Below, one piece after another: positions 40,256 to 48,043 of a DNA stretch of 64,000 nucleotides. A model generated the notes under the pieces. The model was not told the origin of the DNA, made no database searches, and saw only the letters and a list, made by a program, of their open reading frames with translations. Source of the DNA: Aquimarina megaterium XH134 (GTDB taxonomy: Bacteria; Bacteroidota; Bacteroidia; Flavobacteriales; Flavobacteriaceae). Position 1 is the first letter of the stretch, and the number at the start of each line of letters is the position of its first letter. The position numbers and the translations under genes are program-made. The stretch is taken from contig NZ_JACB01000042.1 of the NCBI RefSeq assembly GCF_000520975.1, positions 1 through 64,000 on the forward strand. Direction: 5' to 3'.

Positions 40256-40936
40256 ATGAAGCATATACTACTCGCAGAAGATGATTTTGATTTTGGAAGT
40301 ATATTAAAGCAATATCTCGAAATACATAATTATAAGGTGACCTGGGCAAAAGACGGTAAAGAAGCGCTATCGATATTTTCTGAAGGAAAATTTGATATAT
40401 GTGTCTTTGATGTGATGATGCCAAAAATGGATGGGTTTACATTAGCAGAGCAAGTAGTAGAAATAGATCCCGAAATTCCATTCGTTTTCCTTACTGCTAA
40501 GAAAATGAAAGAAGATAAAATAAGAGGATTAAAATTAGGTGCAGATGATTACATCGTGAAACCATTTGAAGCAGATATTCTAGTCCTTAAACTTCAGAAT
40601 ATTTTAAAGCGAACACAGAAAATAGAATCCTTAAAAGACGAGGTGGTAAAAATTGGAAAGTATGAGTTTGATATTGTTAATCATCAATTAAAATTGAATG
40701 GAGAATCACAACGATTAACCGAAAAAGAAACATTACTTATTCAATATTTATGGGAACATAGAAATAGAATGATTAAAAGAGAAGATGTGTTAAAAGATGT
40801 TTGGGGTAATGATGATTTCTTCTCTGGTCGAAGTATGGATGTATTCATAAGTCGATTAAGAAAATATTTTAAAGAAGACAACAATGTAAATATAGAAAGT
40901 GTACGTGGGGTTGGTCTCACATTTAGTATAGCTTAA
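40256..40936 (+). CDS. OmpR-family response regulator
   Basis: The 226 residues consist of a receiver domain (LLAEDD at 5-10, phospho-acceptor Asp52 in CVFDVMMPKMDG, Lys in DDYIVKPFE) and an OmpR-type winged helix (LTEKETLLIQYLWEH, SMDVFISRLRKYF, SVRGVGLTF). It is the partner of the histidine kinase just upstream. Confidence 0.93.
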   Translation: MKHILLAEDDFDFGSILKQYLEIHNYKVTWAKDGKEALSIFSEGKFDICVFDVMMPKMDGFTLAEQVVEIDPEIPFVFLTAKKMKEDKIRGLKLGADDYIVKPFEADILVLKLQNILKRTQKIESLKDEVVKIGKYEFDIVNHQLKLNGESQRLTEKETLLIQYLWEHRNRMIKREDVLKDVWGNDDFFSGRSMDVFISRLRKYFKEDNNVNIESVRGVGLTFSIA

Positions 40937-40959
40937 ATCATCAATCAAAAAACGAATAG
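40937..40959 (+). repeat. Repeated leader element, copy B
   Basis: Exact copy of 38800-38822. It fills the whole intergenic gap and ends one base before the ATG at 40961. Confidence 0.85.
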
Positions 40960-40960
40960 T

Positions 40961-41407
40961 ATGAAAACATTAATCACCATTTTGGTAAACCTGCTAATAG
41001 GATTACTAACCATGAATGCGCAAACAAGTTCTACAAGTTCTTCTAAATCATCATCACAAGTAACCATAAGTATTAGTGATGATTCTGGAGAGAAAAGTTA
41101 TTCTAGATCCTTTGCGATCATTGATATGGAAGAGAGTTTTAGGATCAAAATAAGATTTATGAAATATATGAAGGGCGATGTAAAATCTTATCTGATCGAT
41201 CAATTTGGAAAAGAAAATATGATCATCGACGATGAAGCCTATCTGTGGAGAAAAGAAATAGAAGATGATGAATTATATGAAGTGCGGCTCAAAGACAATA
41301 AATTAAGAATCAATGTAGATAAAGAACTGGCCTCGAATAAATTGATTAAGAAATTTGAACGAATCGGCAAAGAATTAAAATCAATTACATCAAAAAACGA
41401 AAATTAA
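40961..41407 (+). CDS. Small exported protein of the two-component operon, paralogue 1
   Basis: A 148-residue protein with a signal peptide (ending MNAQ), a Ser-rich linker, and an acidic/basic domain with VTISISDDSGEKSYSRSF, YLIDQFGKENM and LRINVDKELASNKLIKKFERIGKELK. The gene downstream (41436) has the same plan and shares the SxSDDxG and INVDKELxS / FMDKEFVS blocks, so the two are diverged paralogues. No known family is recognised. Confidence 0.7.
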   Translation: MKTLITILVNLLIGLLTMNAQTSSTSSSKSSSQVTISISDDSGEKSYSRSFAIIDMEESFRIKIRFMKYMKGDVKSYLIDQFGKENMIIDDEAYLWRKEIEDDELYEVRLKDNKLRINVDKELASNKLIKKFERIGKELKSITSKNEN

Positions 41408-41411
41408 ATCA

Positions 41412-41434
41412 ATCATCAATCAAAAAACAGAAAT
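41412..41434 (+). repeat. Repeated leader element, copy C
   Basis: Same first 17 bases as copies A and B, then ACAGAAAT-type divergence. It ends one base before the ATG at 41436. Confidence 0.8.
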
Positions 41435-41435
41435 T

Positions 41436-41858
41436 ATGAAAACAATCATTTGTACATTAAGTCTTGTATTTGCTCTTTCTTTGAGCAATGCTCAAACAAC
41501 TTCAACTTCAAACTCTAAAGTATCTATTAGTTACTCTAGTGATGAACCAGGAGAAGGTAATTATAGAGTTAATATTTCTATCTCTAATACAGAAGATATG
41601 TATACCTTAAAAGCTAGTTTTCCATCATCTAAAACAGGAAAATTAAAACAATTCTTAAAAGATCATTTAACTCCAAAAATGACTAAAAACGGAACGACAT
41701 CTACCTGGAAATATAATGCCAAAGGAGAAACAGGATATGTTGTGAAATTGAAAAGAGGAAAGCTAAATGTTTTTATGGATAAAGAATTTGTATCTGCCGA
41801 CTTAGTAGAAGATTTGATAGATATGTTTAGCGATCTTAAAGATATCGTAAAAGAATAA
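41436..41858 (+). CDS. Small exported protein of the two-component operon, paralogue 2
   Basis: The 140-residue product has a signal peptide (ending SNAQ), a short Ser/Thr linker, then SISYSSDEPGEGNYRVNISIS, KLKQFLKDHLTPKM, TWKYNAKGETGYVVKLKRGKLN and VFMDKEFVSADLVEDLIDMF. Organisation and blocks match the gene before it. No family is recognised. It may be a sensed or secreted product of the pathway controlled by the kinase and regulator upstream. Confidence 0.7.
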   Translation: MKTIICTLSLVFALSLSNAQTTSTSNSKVSISYSSDEPGEGNYRVNISISNTEDMYTLKASFPSSKTGKLKQFLKDHLTPKMTKNGTTSTWKYNAKGETGYVVKLKRGKLNVFMDKEFVSADLVEDLIDMFSDLKDIVKE

Positions 41859-41883
41859 CCAGATCTTTTATAACAATTTGTAT

Positions 41884-42909
41884 ATGAAAATAATAATAGT
41901 ATTTACAGTTGTTTTATTAGGACTAGTGAGTTGTAAAAAAAACGATTCTGATTTAATCTGTGAAAGAATCAATTACCTGGTAGATACAAAAAGTAATGTG
42001 GCAAAAAAATATTGGAAAGATTTTGATAAGCAGTTACTTTTTGGCCCTATGTTATATTATACAAAAGATGGTCTTTTTACAATAGATGCTAATGAAGCAT
42101 TAAAAGAAAAAATAAACCTAGTAGCATATAACTGTGATGATTCTAATGTATCTGTAGGGTTTACCCCCATAATTGACACCACAAATTTTTATATGAATGT
42201 GTCTTATGAAGATAAAAACACATCTGCATTAGAGTATAAAAATACATTAGGAATGTTTAGTGATGTAGAATTAACAGAAAAATTCATCACCGATGTTAAG
42301 GATACAGAAGAATGGATGACAATGGTTATTCATGAAATATTTCATCAATATCAAAAAAAATTCAAAAAGTTTCGAGAAAAACAGATGTCGAGCCAAAGAG
42401 ATTTTGATAGAGATACATTAAATTATTTCTTTAAAAACGAGAATTGGTTTACTACAACAGTTAAGAACGAAAATCAACTTCTTCTTAAGATAATACAAGA
42501 AGATAATAATGATAGTGTTAAGAATTACATTTCAGGATATTTAAAAAGTAAAGAGCAAAGATATGCTAGGATTAAGAATGAATTCAGAATTGATATATCG
42601 GCATTAGAATCTAGCTTGTCTAAATCAGAAGGTACTGCCAGGTATATTGAATACTGTACCAAATTAGCGTTATCGACGAGTTCTAATAATCATACTTTAT
42701 CCGAAATAGACAATAAATATGTTGCTAATCGATTTAAAGATTATAATTTAAAACAAGACGAGTGGATGTATAACTTAGGAGGAGGATATTATTATTCTTT
42801 AGGATTTAATTTAACTCGAGTTCTGGAAAAATTAAAAATAAAGTATCAAGAAGATATTTTTATAGAAAACAAATCATTTGATCAATATCTAAAAGAATAC
42901 CTTGAGTAA
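41884..42909 (+). CDS. HExxH metallopeptidase-like lipoprotein
   Basis: A 341-residue protein, lipoprotein signal with Cys17 (LLGLVSCKKND). The zinc motif HEIFH is at residues 150-154, inside MVIHEIFHQYQ, and a likely third ligand Glu249 lies in SEGTARYIEY, the layout of gluzincin-like peptidases. I cannot name the peptidase family. The start is the ATG at 41884 (a TTG two codons earlier is in frame). It lies 25 bases after the second small exported gene and is probably the last gene of the operon, before the hairpin at 42966-42995. Confidence 0.78.
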   Translation: MKIIIVFTVVLLGLVSCKKNDSDLICERINYLVDTKSNVAKKYWKDFDKQLLFGPMLYYTKDGLFTIDANEALKEKINLVAYNCDDSNVSVGFTPIIDTTNFYMNVSYEDKNTSALEYKNTLGMFSDVELTEKFITDVKDTEEWMTMVIHEIFHQYQKKFKKFREKQMSSQRDFDRDTLNYFFKNENWFTTTVKNENQLLLKIIQEDNNDSVKNYISGYLKSKEQRYARIKNEFRIDISALESSLSKSEGTARYIEYCTKLALSTSSNNHTLSEIDNKYVANRFKDYNLKQDEWMYNLGGGYYYSLGFNLTRVLEKLKIKYQEDIFIENKSFDQYLKEYLE

Positions 42910-42963
42910 TGCTATAATTAGCTTTAACAGTACATGTTAACCTAAAATTGTAATTGTATAATA

Positions 42964-43000
42964 TAATGAACCTTATCTGTGATGGTAAGGTTCATTTTTT
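42964..43000 (+). terminator. Terminator of the two-component operon
   Basis: ATGAACCTTA pairs perfectly with TAAGGTTCAT across a 10-base loop and six T residues follow. The left arm ends in the rlmH stop codon, so the 3' end of rlmH mRNA carries the same hairpin. Confidence 0.8.
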
Positions 43001-43446
43001 AATATGGTAAATCCACGATATAATTGTTCTACAAAAAATAAACGTATCATTTGATGTGAAAATGTCATTTTGGATAACGATAGTTTGCTATTAGCCCGAC
43101 TGTACACCTCGGGGCTAAAGCCATAGGGCCCTCCTATAACAAAAATTAACTGTTTGATTCCGCTATTCATATGTTTTTGCAATACCTCAGAAAATAGTAC
43201 AGAATCATATTGCTTTCCATTTTCATCGAGTAATATCAATACATCAGAATTTTCTACATGATTAAGGATTAATTTTCCTTCTTTTTCCTTTTGTTGAGCT
43301 TCGCTTAAGTTTTTAGCATTTTTAATATCCGGAATAATTTCAAAACTAAATTTAATATAAAACTGTAACCTTTTGATATAGTTGTTAATAAGGTCATTGA
43401 GTTGCTTGTCATCTGTTTTGCCAACGGCAAGTAATTTAATATTCAT
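42973..43446 (-). CDS. rlmH: 23S rRNA (pseudouridine(1915)-N(3))-methyltransferase RlmH
   Basis: The 157 residues have the SPOUT family marks: MNIKLLAVGKTDD at the start, ILLDENGKQYDS, IFVIGGPYGFS (knot) and LSLSKMTFSHQMIRLFFVEQLYRGFTI at the end. It methylates pseudouridine 1915 in helix 69 of the 23S rRNA. Confidence 0.95.
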   Translation of the reverse strand: MNIKLLAVGKTDDKQLNDLINNYIKRLQFYIKFSFEIIPDIKNAKNLSEAQQKEKEGKLILNHVENSDVLILLDENGKQYDSVLFSEVLQKHMNSGIKQLIFVIGGPYGFSPEVYSRANSKLSLSKMTFSHQMIRLFFVEQLYRGFTILKNEPYHHR

Positions 43447-43587
43447 ATGTATTTAATATTATAATAGTTTTTACTCAAAAACCAGATAGAATATAGATTT
43501 GTGATGTAAAGTAAATAAAAATACGATGTGCTTCTCACTTCGTACTTCCGACTTCTTTTTTTACATTAGCAAAAATAACCATTCAAT

Positions 43588-44445
43588 ATGATTAGCGAAA
43601 CCCAATTCAATAAAGAAATTGATTTGATAATTACCAATGCCATACGCGAAGATGTAGGAGATGGTGATCATAGTTCATTAGCTTGTATCCCAGAATCAAT
43701 CACCGGAAAAGCAAAACTTTTAGTAAAGGATGAAGGGATCCTGGCGGGAGTAGAATTTGCAAAAAGAGTATTTAATTATGTAGACCCAAATATGAAGGTC
43801 GAAGTATTATTAGAAGATGGGTCCAGGGTGAAATATGGAGATATAGCTTTTTATGTTTCAGGAAGCTCGCAGTCTATTCTTAAAGCCGAACGATTAGTGC
43901 TTAATGCAATGCAAAGAATGAGTGCAATTGCTACCAAAACGAATCATTTTGTTACCCTTTTAGAAGGTACAGGAACAAAGATTTTAGATACCCGAAAAAC
44001 AACTCCGGGAATACGAGCATTAGAAAAATGGGCGGTAAAGATTGGAGGAGGAGAGAACCATAGATTTGCCTTATACGATATGGTAATGCTAAAAGATAAC
44101 CATATCGATTTTGCCGGGGGAATTACTAAAGCTATAGAAAAAACCAAACAATATCTTTCTAATCAAAACCTTGATCTCAAAATTATTGTTGAAGCCCGAG
44201 ACCTTAATGAGATCAAAGAAATACTTCAAACACCAGGAGTATATCGAATATTAATTGATAATTTTAATTATGAAGATACTCGGGAAGCTGTAAAATTAAT
44301 TGGTGATTCGTGTCTTACTGAATCCAGCGGAGGGATTAATGAAGAAACAGTACGCAAGTATGCAGAATGTGGTGTAGATTATATTAGTAGTGGCGCGCTA
44401 ACACATTCTGTATATAATCTGGATTTGAGCTTGAAAGCCGTATAA
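43588..44445 (+). CDS. nadC: Nicotinate-nucleotide diphosphorylase (carboxylating)
   Basis: A 285-residue quinolinate phosphoribosyltransferase: EDVGDGDHSS near the N-terminus, LNAMQRMSAIATKT, LDTRKTTPGIRALEKWAVKIGGGENHRFALYDMVMLKDNH and SSGGINEETVRKYAECGVDYISSGALTHS. It makes nicotinate mononucleotide for NAD synthesis. It lies 3 bases before the BrkB gene and is divergent from rlmH. Confidence 0.95.
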   Translation: MISETQFNKEIDLIITNAIREDVGDGDHSSLACIPESITGKAKLLVKDEGILAGVEFAKRVFNYVDPNMKVEVLLEDGSRVKYGDIAFYVSGSSQSILKAERLVLNAMQRMSAIATKTNHFVTLLEGTGTKILDTRKTTPGIRALEKWAVKIGGGENHRFALYDMVMLKDNHIDFAGGITKAIEKTKQYLSNQNLDLKIIVEARDLNEIKEILQTPGVYRILIDNFNYEDTREAVKLIGDSCLTESSGGINEETVRKYAECGVDYISSGALTHSVYNLDLSLKAV

Positions 44446-44448
44446 TAT

Positions 44449-45372
44449 ATGTCGAAACCCGTAGAAGATAAGCTTAATAAGATTCCTGTGATCAATATAT
44501 TGGTTAAAATAGGGAAGAAACTTATTCTTCCTGGTTTTGAGGGACTGTCGATATACGACCTAATAGAGATTTATGTAATCGGGATTATAAAAGGTACTTT
44601 TTCGGCTAGAGCCAGCGCAATATCATGGAGTTTTTTTCTTTCTCTATTTCCATTCTTATTATTTCTTCTTAATTTGATTCCTTACGTCCCAATAGATGGG
44701 TTTGAGGAGAATTTTTTTGAATTTGTTAACGGAGCATTACCTAAACAATCTTCAGATTTTTTCTCCGGGATATTTGAAGATATTGCATCTAATCCTCGAG
44801 GGGGATTACTATCAACTGTTTTTGTACTATCTATACTTTTTATGACTAATGGGATCAATGCAGTTTTCTCTGGTTTTGAATATTCGTATCATGTAACGCT
44901 TAATAGAAATTTTGTACGGCAGTATGTAGTAGCATTAGGGGTGTCTATTATCGTGGCATCGTTATTGTTAATTACAGTTATAGGAACTTTATACTTTTCG
45001 TATTTGGTAGATGATTTAAATAAAATGGGTGTAGTTGATGATACTGTTTTTTGGTTAACATTAGGTAAATATGCGCTATTTGTCTTTATGATATTTGTAA
45101 TTATTGCTACTTTATTTTATTTCGGTACCTCAGAAGGAAAACAAAATAAATTCTTTTCACCTGGTGCATTTATGACCACTTTTTTGATTATTATTACAAC
45201 ATATCTATTTGGAGTATATATAGATAACTTCTCTAATTATAATCAATTGTACGGTTCTATTGGAGCAATGTTGATATTAATGTTGTATATATGGCTTAAT
45301 GCTAATTTGTTATTGCTGGGTTTTGAACTTAATGCATCATTAAATCAATTAAGAAAAAATTTTAATACATAA
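44449..45372 (+). CDS. YihY/BrkB family inner-membrane protein
   Basis: A 307-residue protein with about six membrane helices and the family features ARASAISWSFFLSLFPFLLFLLNL, NGINAVFSGFEYSYHV and YGSIGAMLILMLYIWLNANLLLLGFELNA. Function is not settled (once called RNase BN in error). It is co-directional with nadC (3 bases) and lies 34 bases upstream of the first chalcone-isomerase-like gene. Confidence 0.9.
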   Translation: MSKPVEDKLNKIPVINILVKIGKKLILPGFEGLSIYDLIEIYVIGIIKGTFSARASAISWSFFLSLFPFLLFLLNLIPYVPIDGFEENFFEFVNGALPKQSSDFFSGIFEDIASNPRGGLLSTVFVLSILFMTNGINAVFSGFEYSYHVTLNRNFVRQYVVALGVSIIVASLLLITVIGTLYFSYLVDDLNKMGVVDDTVFWLTLGKYALFVFMIFVIIATLFYFGTSEGKQNKFFSPGAFMTTFLIIITTYLFGVYIDNFSNYNQLYGSIGAMLILMLYIWLNANLLLLGFELNASLNQLRKNFNT

Positions 45373-45406
45373 TTTTACTAACATAGATTTCTAATAATTT
45401 TTTAAA

Positions 45407-45970
45407 ATGAAAAAACTAAGTATATTATTTATAGCACTTTTAACTATTGTATCTGTTCAGGCTCAAACCAAAATTGGTGATGCTACATTACCTAATACGG
45501 TAAAATTTAATGAAGAAGATTTGACGATTAATGGAGGAGGTCTTAGAGAAAAATTCTTTTTTGATATTTATGCGGGAGCCTTATATCTTAAGAAAAAAAA
45601 TAGCAATGCCAGTGCAATAGCTAAAGCAGACGAAACTATGGCAATTAAATTGCATATTCTTTCTGGTATGATGTCTAGAAGTAAAATGGCTAATGCATTA
45701 CGTGAAGGGTTTAAGAAATCAACTAACGGAAATATGAAGCCTTATAACGAAAGAATAGAAAAATTTATAGGCTTTATTAATAATGAAATAGAGGTTGGTC
45801 AAATCTATGATATGGTATATGAAAAAGGAAAAGGAAGTGTGATTTATAAAGATGGAAAAGAAAAAGGATACGTAACAGGATTGGATTTTAAAACAGCACT
45901 TTTTAATATCTGGTTAGGAAGTAAACCAGCAGACAAAGGACTCAAAAAAGAAATGTTAGGTCTTCAGTAA
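45407..45970 (+). CDS. Exported chalcone-isomerase-like protein, paralogue 1
   Basis: The 187 residues have a signal peptide (ending VQAQ), then IGDATLPNTVKFNEEDLTINGGGLREKFFFDIYAGALYL, the opening of the chalcone-isomerase-like family, and end with a LNFKTALFNIWLG-type block (here LDFKTALFNIWLGSKPAD). Bacterial members are not flavonoid enzymes; fatty-acid or lipid binding is suspected. It is one of three paralogues in a row (46113 and 47333). Confidence 0.85.
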   Translation: MKKLSILFIALLTIVSVQAQTKIGDATLPNTVKFNEEDLTINGGGLREKFFFDIYAGALYLKKKNSNASAIAKADETMAIKLHILSGMMSRSKMANALREGFKKSTNGNMKPYNERIEKFIGFINNEIEVGQIYDMVYEKGKGSVIYKDGKEKGYVTGLDFKTALFNIWLGSKPADKGLKKEMLGLQ

Positions 45971-46026
45971 TCAATAAGATATAATCGTATTTTTGTTAAA
46001 AATTTAAGTAAATGTATTTCAGAATG

Positions 46027-46055
46027 TTGTGCATGCATAATATTTTTTATATTTG
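46027..46055 (+). promoter_or_regulatory. Promoter of chalcone-isomerase-like paralogue 2
   Basis: TTG at 46027, an 18-base spacer, TATATTTG at 46048-46055. It lies inside the extended open frame from 46053, which supports the later start at 46113. Confidence 0.65.
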
Positions 46056-46112
46056 TGCGCTTTGAAAATTAAGTTTAAACAAATATTAATACCCCAAATA
46101 CCTTTAGTTATA

Positions 46113-46676
46113 ATGAAAAAAATTACTTTAGTACTGGTAGCACTAATTTCCTTGTCTACCGCTACTGCGCAAATTAGAGTTGGTAAAGCTATTTTGCCTT
46201 ATGAAGAAAATTTTGGTGATACCGATTTGAAATTGAATGGTGCCGGAATGAGAAAAGTACTCTGGATTGATATGTATGCAGGAGGGCTTTATTTAACAAA
46301 AAAGAGCAAAGACCCTAAAGAAGTTCTTGATGCAGATGAAACTATGGCTATAAAACTGAATATTGTTTCTGGTTTTGTAACCCAAAAGAAAATGATAAAA
46401 GCGGTAAAAGATGGCTTTAACAGAGCCACTTTTGGTAATACCAAAGCATTGGATGGGAGAATAAATAAATTTATTAAATTTTTCTCAGAGCCTATAGTAA
46501 AGAACGACATCTTTGATATCGTATATATTAAAGGTAAAGGAGTAACTGCTTTTAAAAATGAAAAAGAACTTGGAGTAATCAAGGGGCGTGATTTTAAATA
46601 TGCATTATTCAAAATTTGGCTAGGAGATGAACCAGCAAGTGAAGAAATTAAAAATGGAATGTTAGGTATACAATAA
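46113..46676 (+). CDS. Exported chalcone-isomerase-like protein, paralogue 2
   Basis: The 187-residue protein has a signal peptide (ending ATAQ), IRVGKAILPYEENFGDTDLKLNGAGMRKVLWIDMYAGGLYL, and RDFKYALFKIWLGDEPAS near the end. It is closer to paralogue 3 than to paralogue 1 in both blocks. The frame is open from 46053 but that start is inside the promoter, so the ATG at 46113 is used. A terminator follows at 46701. Confidence 0.85.
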   Translation: MKKITLVLVALISLSTATAQIRVGKAILPYEENFGDTDLKLNGAGMRKVLWIDMYAGGLYLTKKSKDPKEVLDADETMAIKLNIVSGFVTQKKMIKAVKDGFNRATFGNTKALDGRINKFIKFFSEPIVKNDIFDIVYIKGKGVTAFKNEKELGVIKGRDFKYALFKIWLGDEPASEEIKNGMLGIQ

Positions 46677-46700
46677 TCTAATATCATTAATTTAATACGC

Positions 46701-46739
46701 AAAAAGCTACCGGTTTAAATCGGTAGCTTTTTTGTTTTT
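46701..46739 (+). terminator. Terminator after chalcone-isomerase-like paralogue 2
   Basis: AAAGCTACCG pairs perfectly with CGGTAGCTTT across an 8-base loop and a T run follows. Confidence 0.85.
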
Positions 46740-46780
46740 ACCATATTTTTTTATCTTAGAATCTATAAACACAAATTATC

Positions 46781-47218
46781 ATGAAAATTATGAATTTTCG
46801 CAACATATTTTTTGTAGCAATAGTATTAGTGTCTGTAACAGCGAGTGCGCAACAACAAATAGTAGGGCAATGGAAAACTATTGATGATACTACTGGCGAA
46901 CCACGATCTATTGTAGAAATTTATAAGAAAGGAAACAAACTGTTTGGGAAGATTTTACAGGTATTAGATGAGGCAGAAAGAAATAAGTTATGCATCGAAT
47001 GTAAAGGGAATGACCATAATAAACCTATAGAGGGAATGGTAATTATTAAAGAACTTGAAAAAGATGGGAATCAATACGAGGATGGTACTATTATGGACCC
47101 CGAGAATGGCAAGGTATATCGATGTAAAATCTGGATTGATGAAGATAATCCAAATGTGCTTAATGTAAGAGGGTATATAGCTTTTTTATATAGAACACAA
47201 AAGTGGATTCGAGTATAA
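46781..47218 (+). CDS. DUF2147 domain exported protein
   Basis: The 145 residues have a signal peptide (ending ASAQ) and the DUF2147 pattern: QIVGQWKTIDDTTGEPRSIVEIYKKGNKLFGKI, a CIECKGNDHNKPIEGMVII segment with a Cys pair, YEDGTIMDPENGKVYRCKIWID and LNVRGYIAFLYRTQKWIRV. It is a small lipocalin-like periplasmic fold; function is unknown. An alternative start is the ATG at 46790. It sits between two chalcone-isomerase-like genes. Confidence 0.87.
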   Translation: MKIMNFRNIFFVAIVLVSVTASAQQQIVGQWKTIDDTTGEPRSIVEIYKKGNKLFGKILQVLDEAERNKLCIECKGNDHNKPIEGMVIIKELEKDGNQYEDGTIMDPENGKVYRCKIWIDEDNPNVLNVRGYIAFLYRTQKWIRV

Positions 47219-47332
47219 TAATCACAACATATTTCTTTCTTGAAATTTAGAGAATTATAAATTTTAACAATTCTTTTGGTTAGGTTTTAAAAGATTTAGG
47301 ACTAACTCCTTGAAATTTTAAAAATCTAAACC

Positions 47333-47899
47333 ATGAAAAAAATAATTACATTAATAGTTGTAGTCCTTATATCTACCTTCGCAATGGCACAGGTAAGAGT
47401 AGGGGATATTGTATTGCCTTATAAAGTTAGTTTTGACGGAGAAGAACTGTCTTTAAATGGAGCAGGAATGAGAAGTATACTTGGATTTGACACCTATTCT
47501 GGTGGTCTATATACCAAGAAAAAATATAATGATCCGGGAGTAGTTTTGGATTCTGATGAGAGTATGTCTATTCGTTTAAATATAGTATCTAAGAAAGTAA
47601 CAAATAAACGAATGATTAAAGTTTTTAGAAAAGGATTTGATGATGCAATGTTTGGTAATACCCAAACCTTAGATGTAAGAATAGAAAAGTTTTTAAAATT
47701 ATTTGCTTCGCCAATGCAGATCAATGATTACTTTGATTTGGTGTACATAAAAGGAAAAGGAATCAAAACCTATAAAAACGGTGAAGAACTTGGTTTTATA
47801 AAAGGTAGAGATTTTAAATATGCTCTGTTTAAGATCTGGTTAGGAAATGAACCTGCTTGCAAACTTATTAAAGGAGGAATGTTAGGGTTGAGTAAGTAA
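47333..47899 (+). CDS. Exported chalcone-isomerase-like protein, paralogue 3
   Basis: A 188-residue protein with a signal peptide (ending AMAQ), VRVGDIVLPYKVSFDGEELSLNGAGMRSILGFDTYSGGLY, and RDFKYALFKIWLGNEPACK near the end. Same fold family as the genes at 45407 and 46113. A terminator follows at 47920. Confidence 0.85.
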   Translation: MKKIITLIVVVLISTFAMAQVRVGDIVLPYKVSFDGEELSLNGAGMRSILGFDTYSGGLYTKKKYNDPGVVLDSDESMSIRLNIVSKKVTNKRMIKVFRKGFDDAMFGNTQTLDVRIEKFLKLFASPMQINDYFDLVYIKGKGIKTYKNGEELGFIKGRDFKYALFKIWLGNEPACKLIKGGMLGLSK

Positions 47900-47919
47900 G
47901 GAATACAAATTTATATAAG

Positions 47920-47955
47920 CGAGTCCGATTTATTATTTAAATCGGACTTTTTTTA
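47920..47955 (+). terminator. Terminator after chalcone-isomerase-like paralogue 3
   Basis: AGTCCGATTTA pairs perfectly with TAAATCGGACT across a 5-base loop and a T run follows. Confidence 0.85.
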
Positions 47956-48043
47956 TTCTTAAAAATTAAACTTTATTCTATGGGTTAAACTTGTATTTTT
48001 GTTGTTTTACACTAAACTATTCCGAATTTTGTTATAATTGGTA

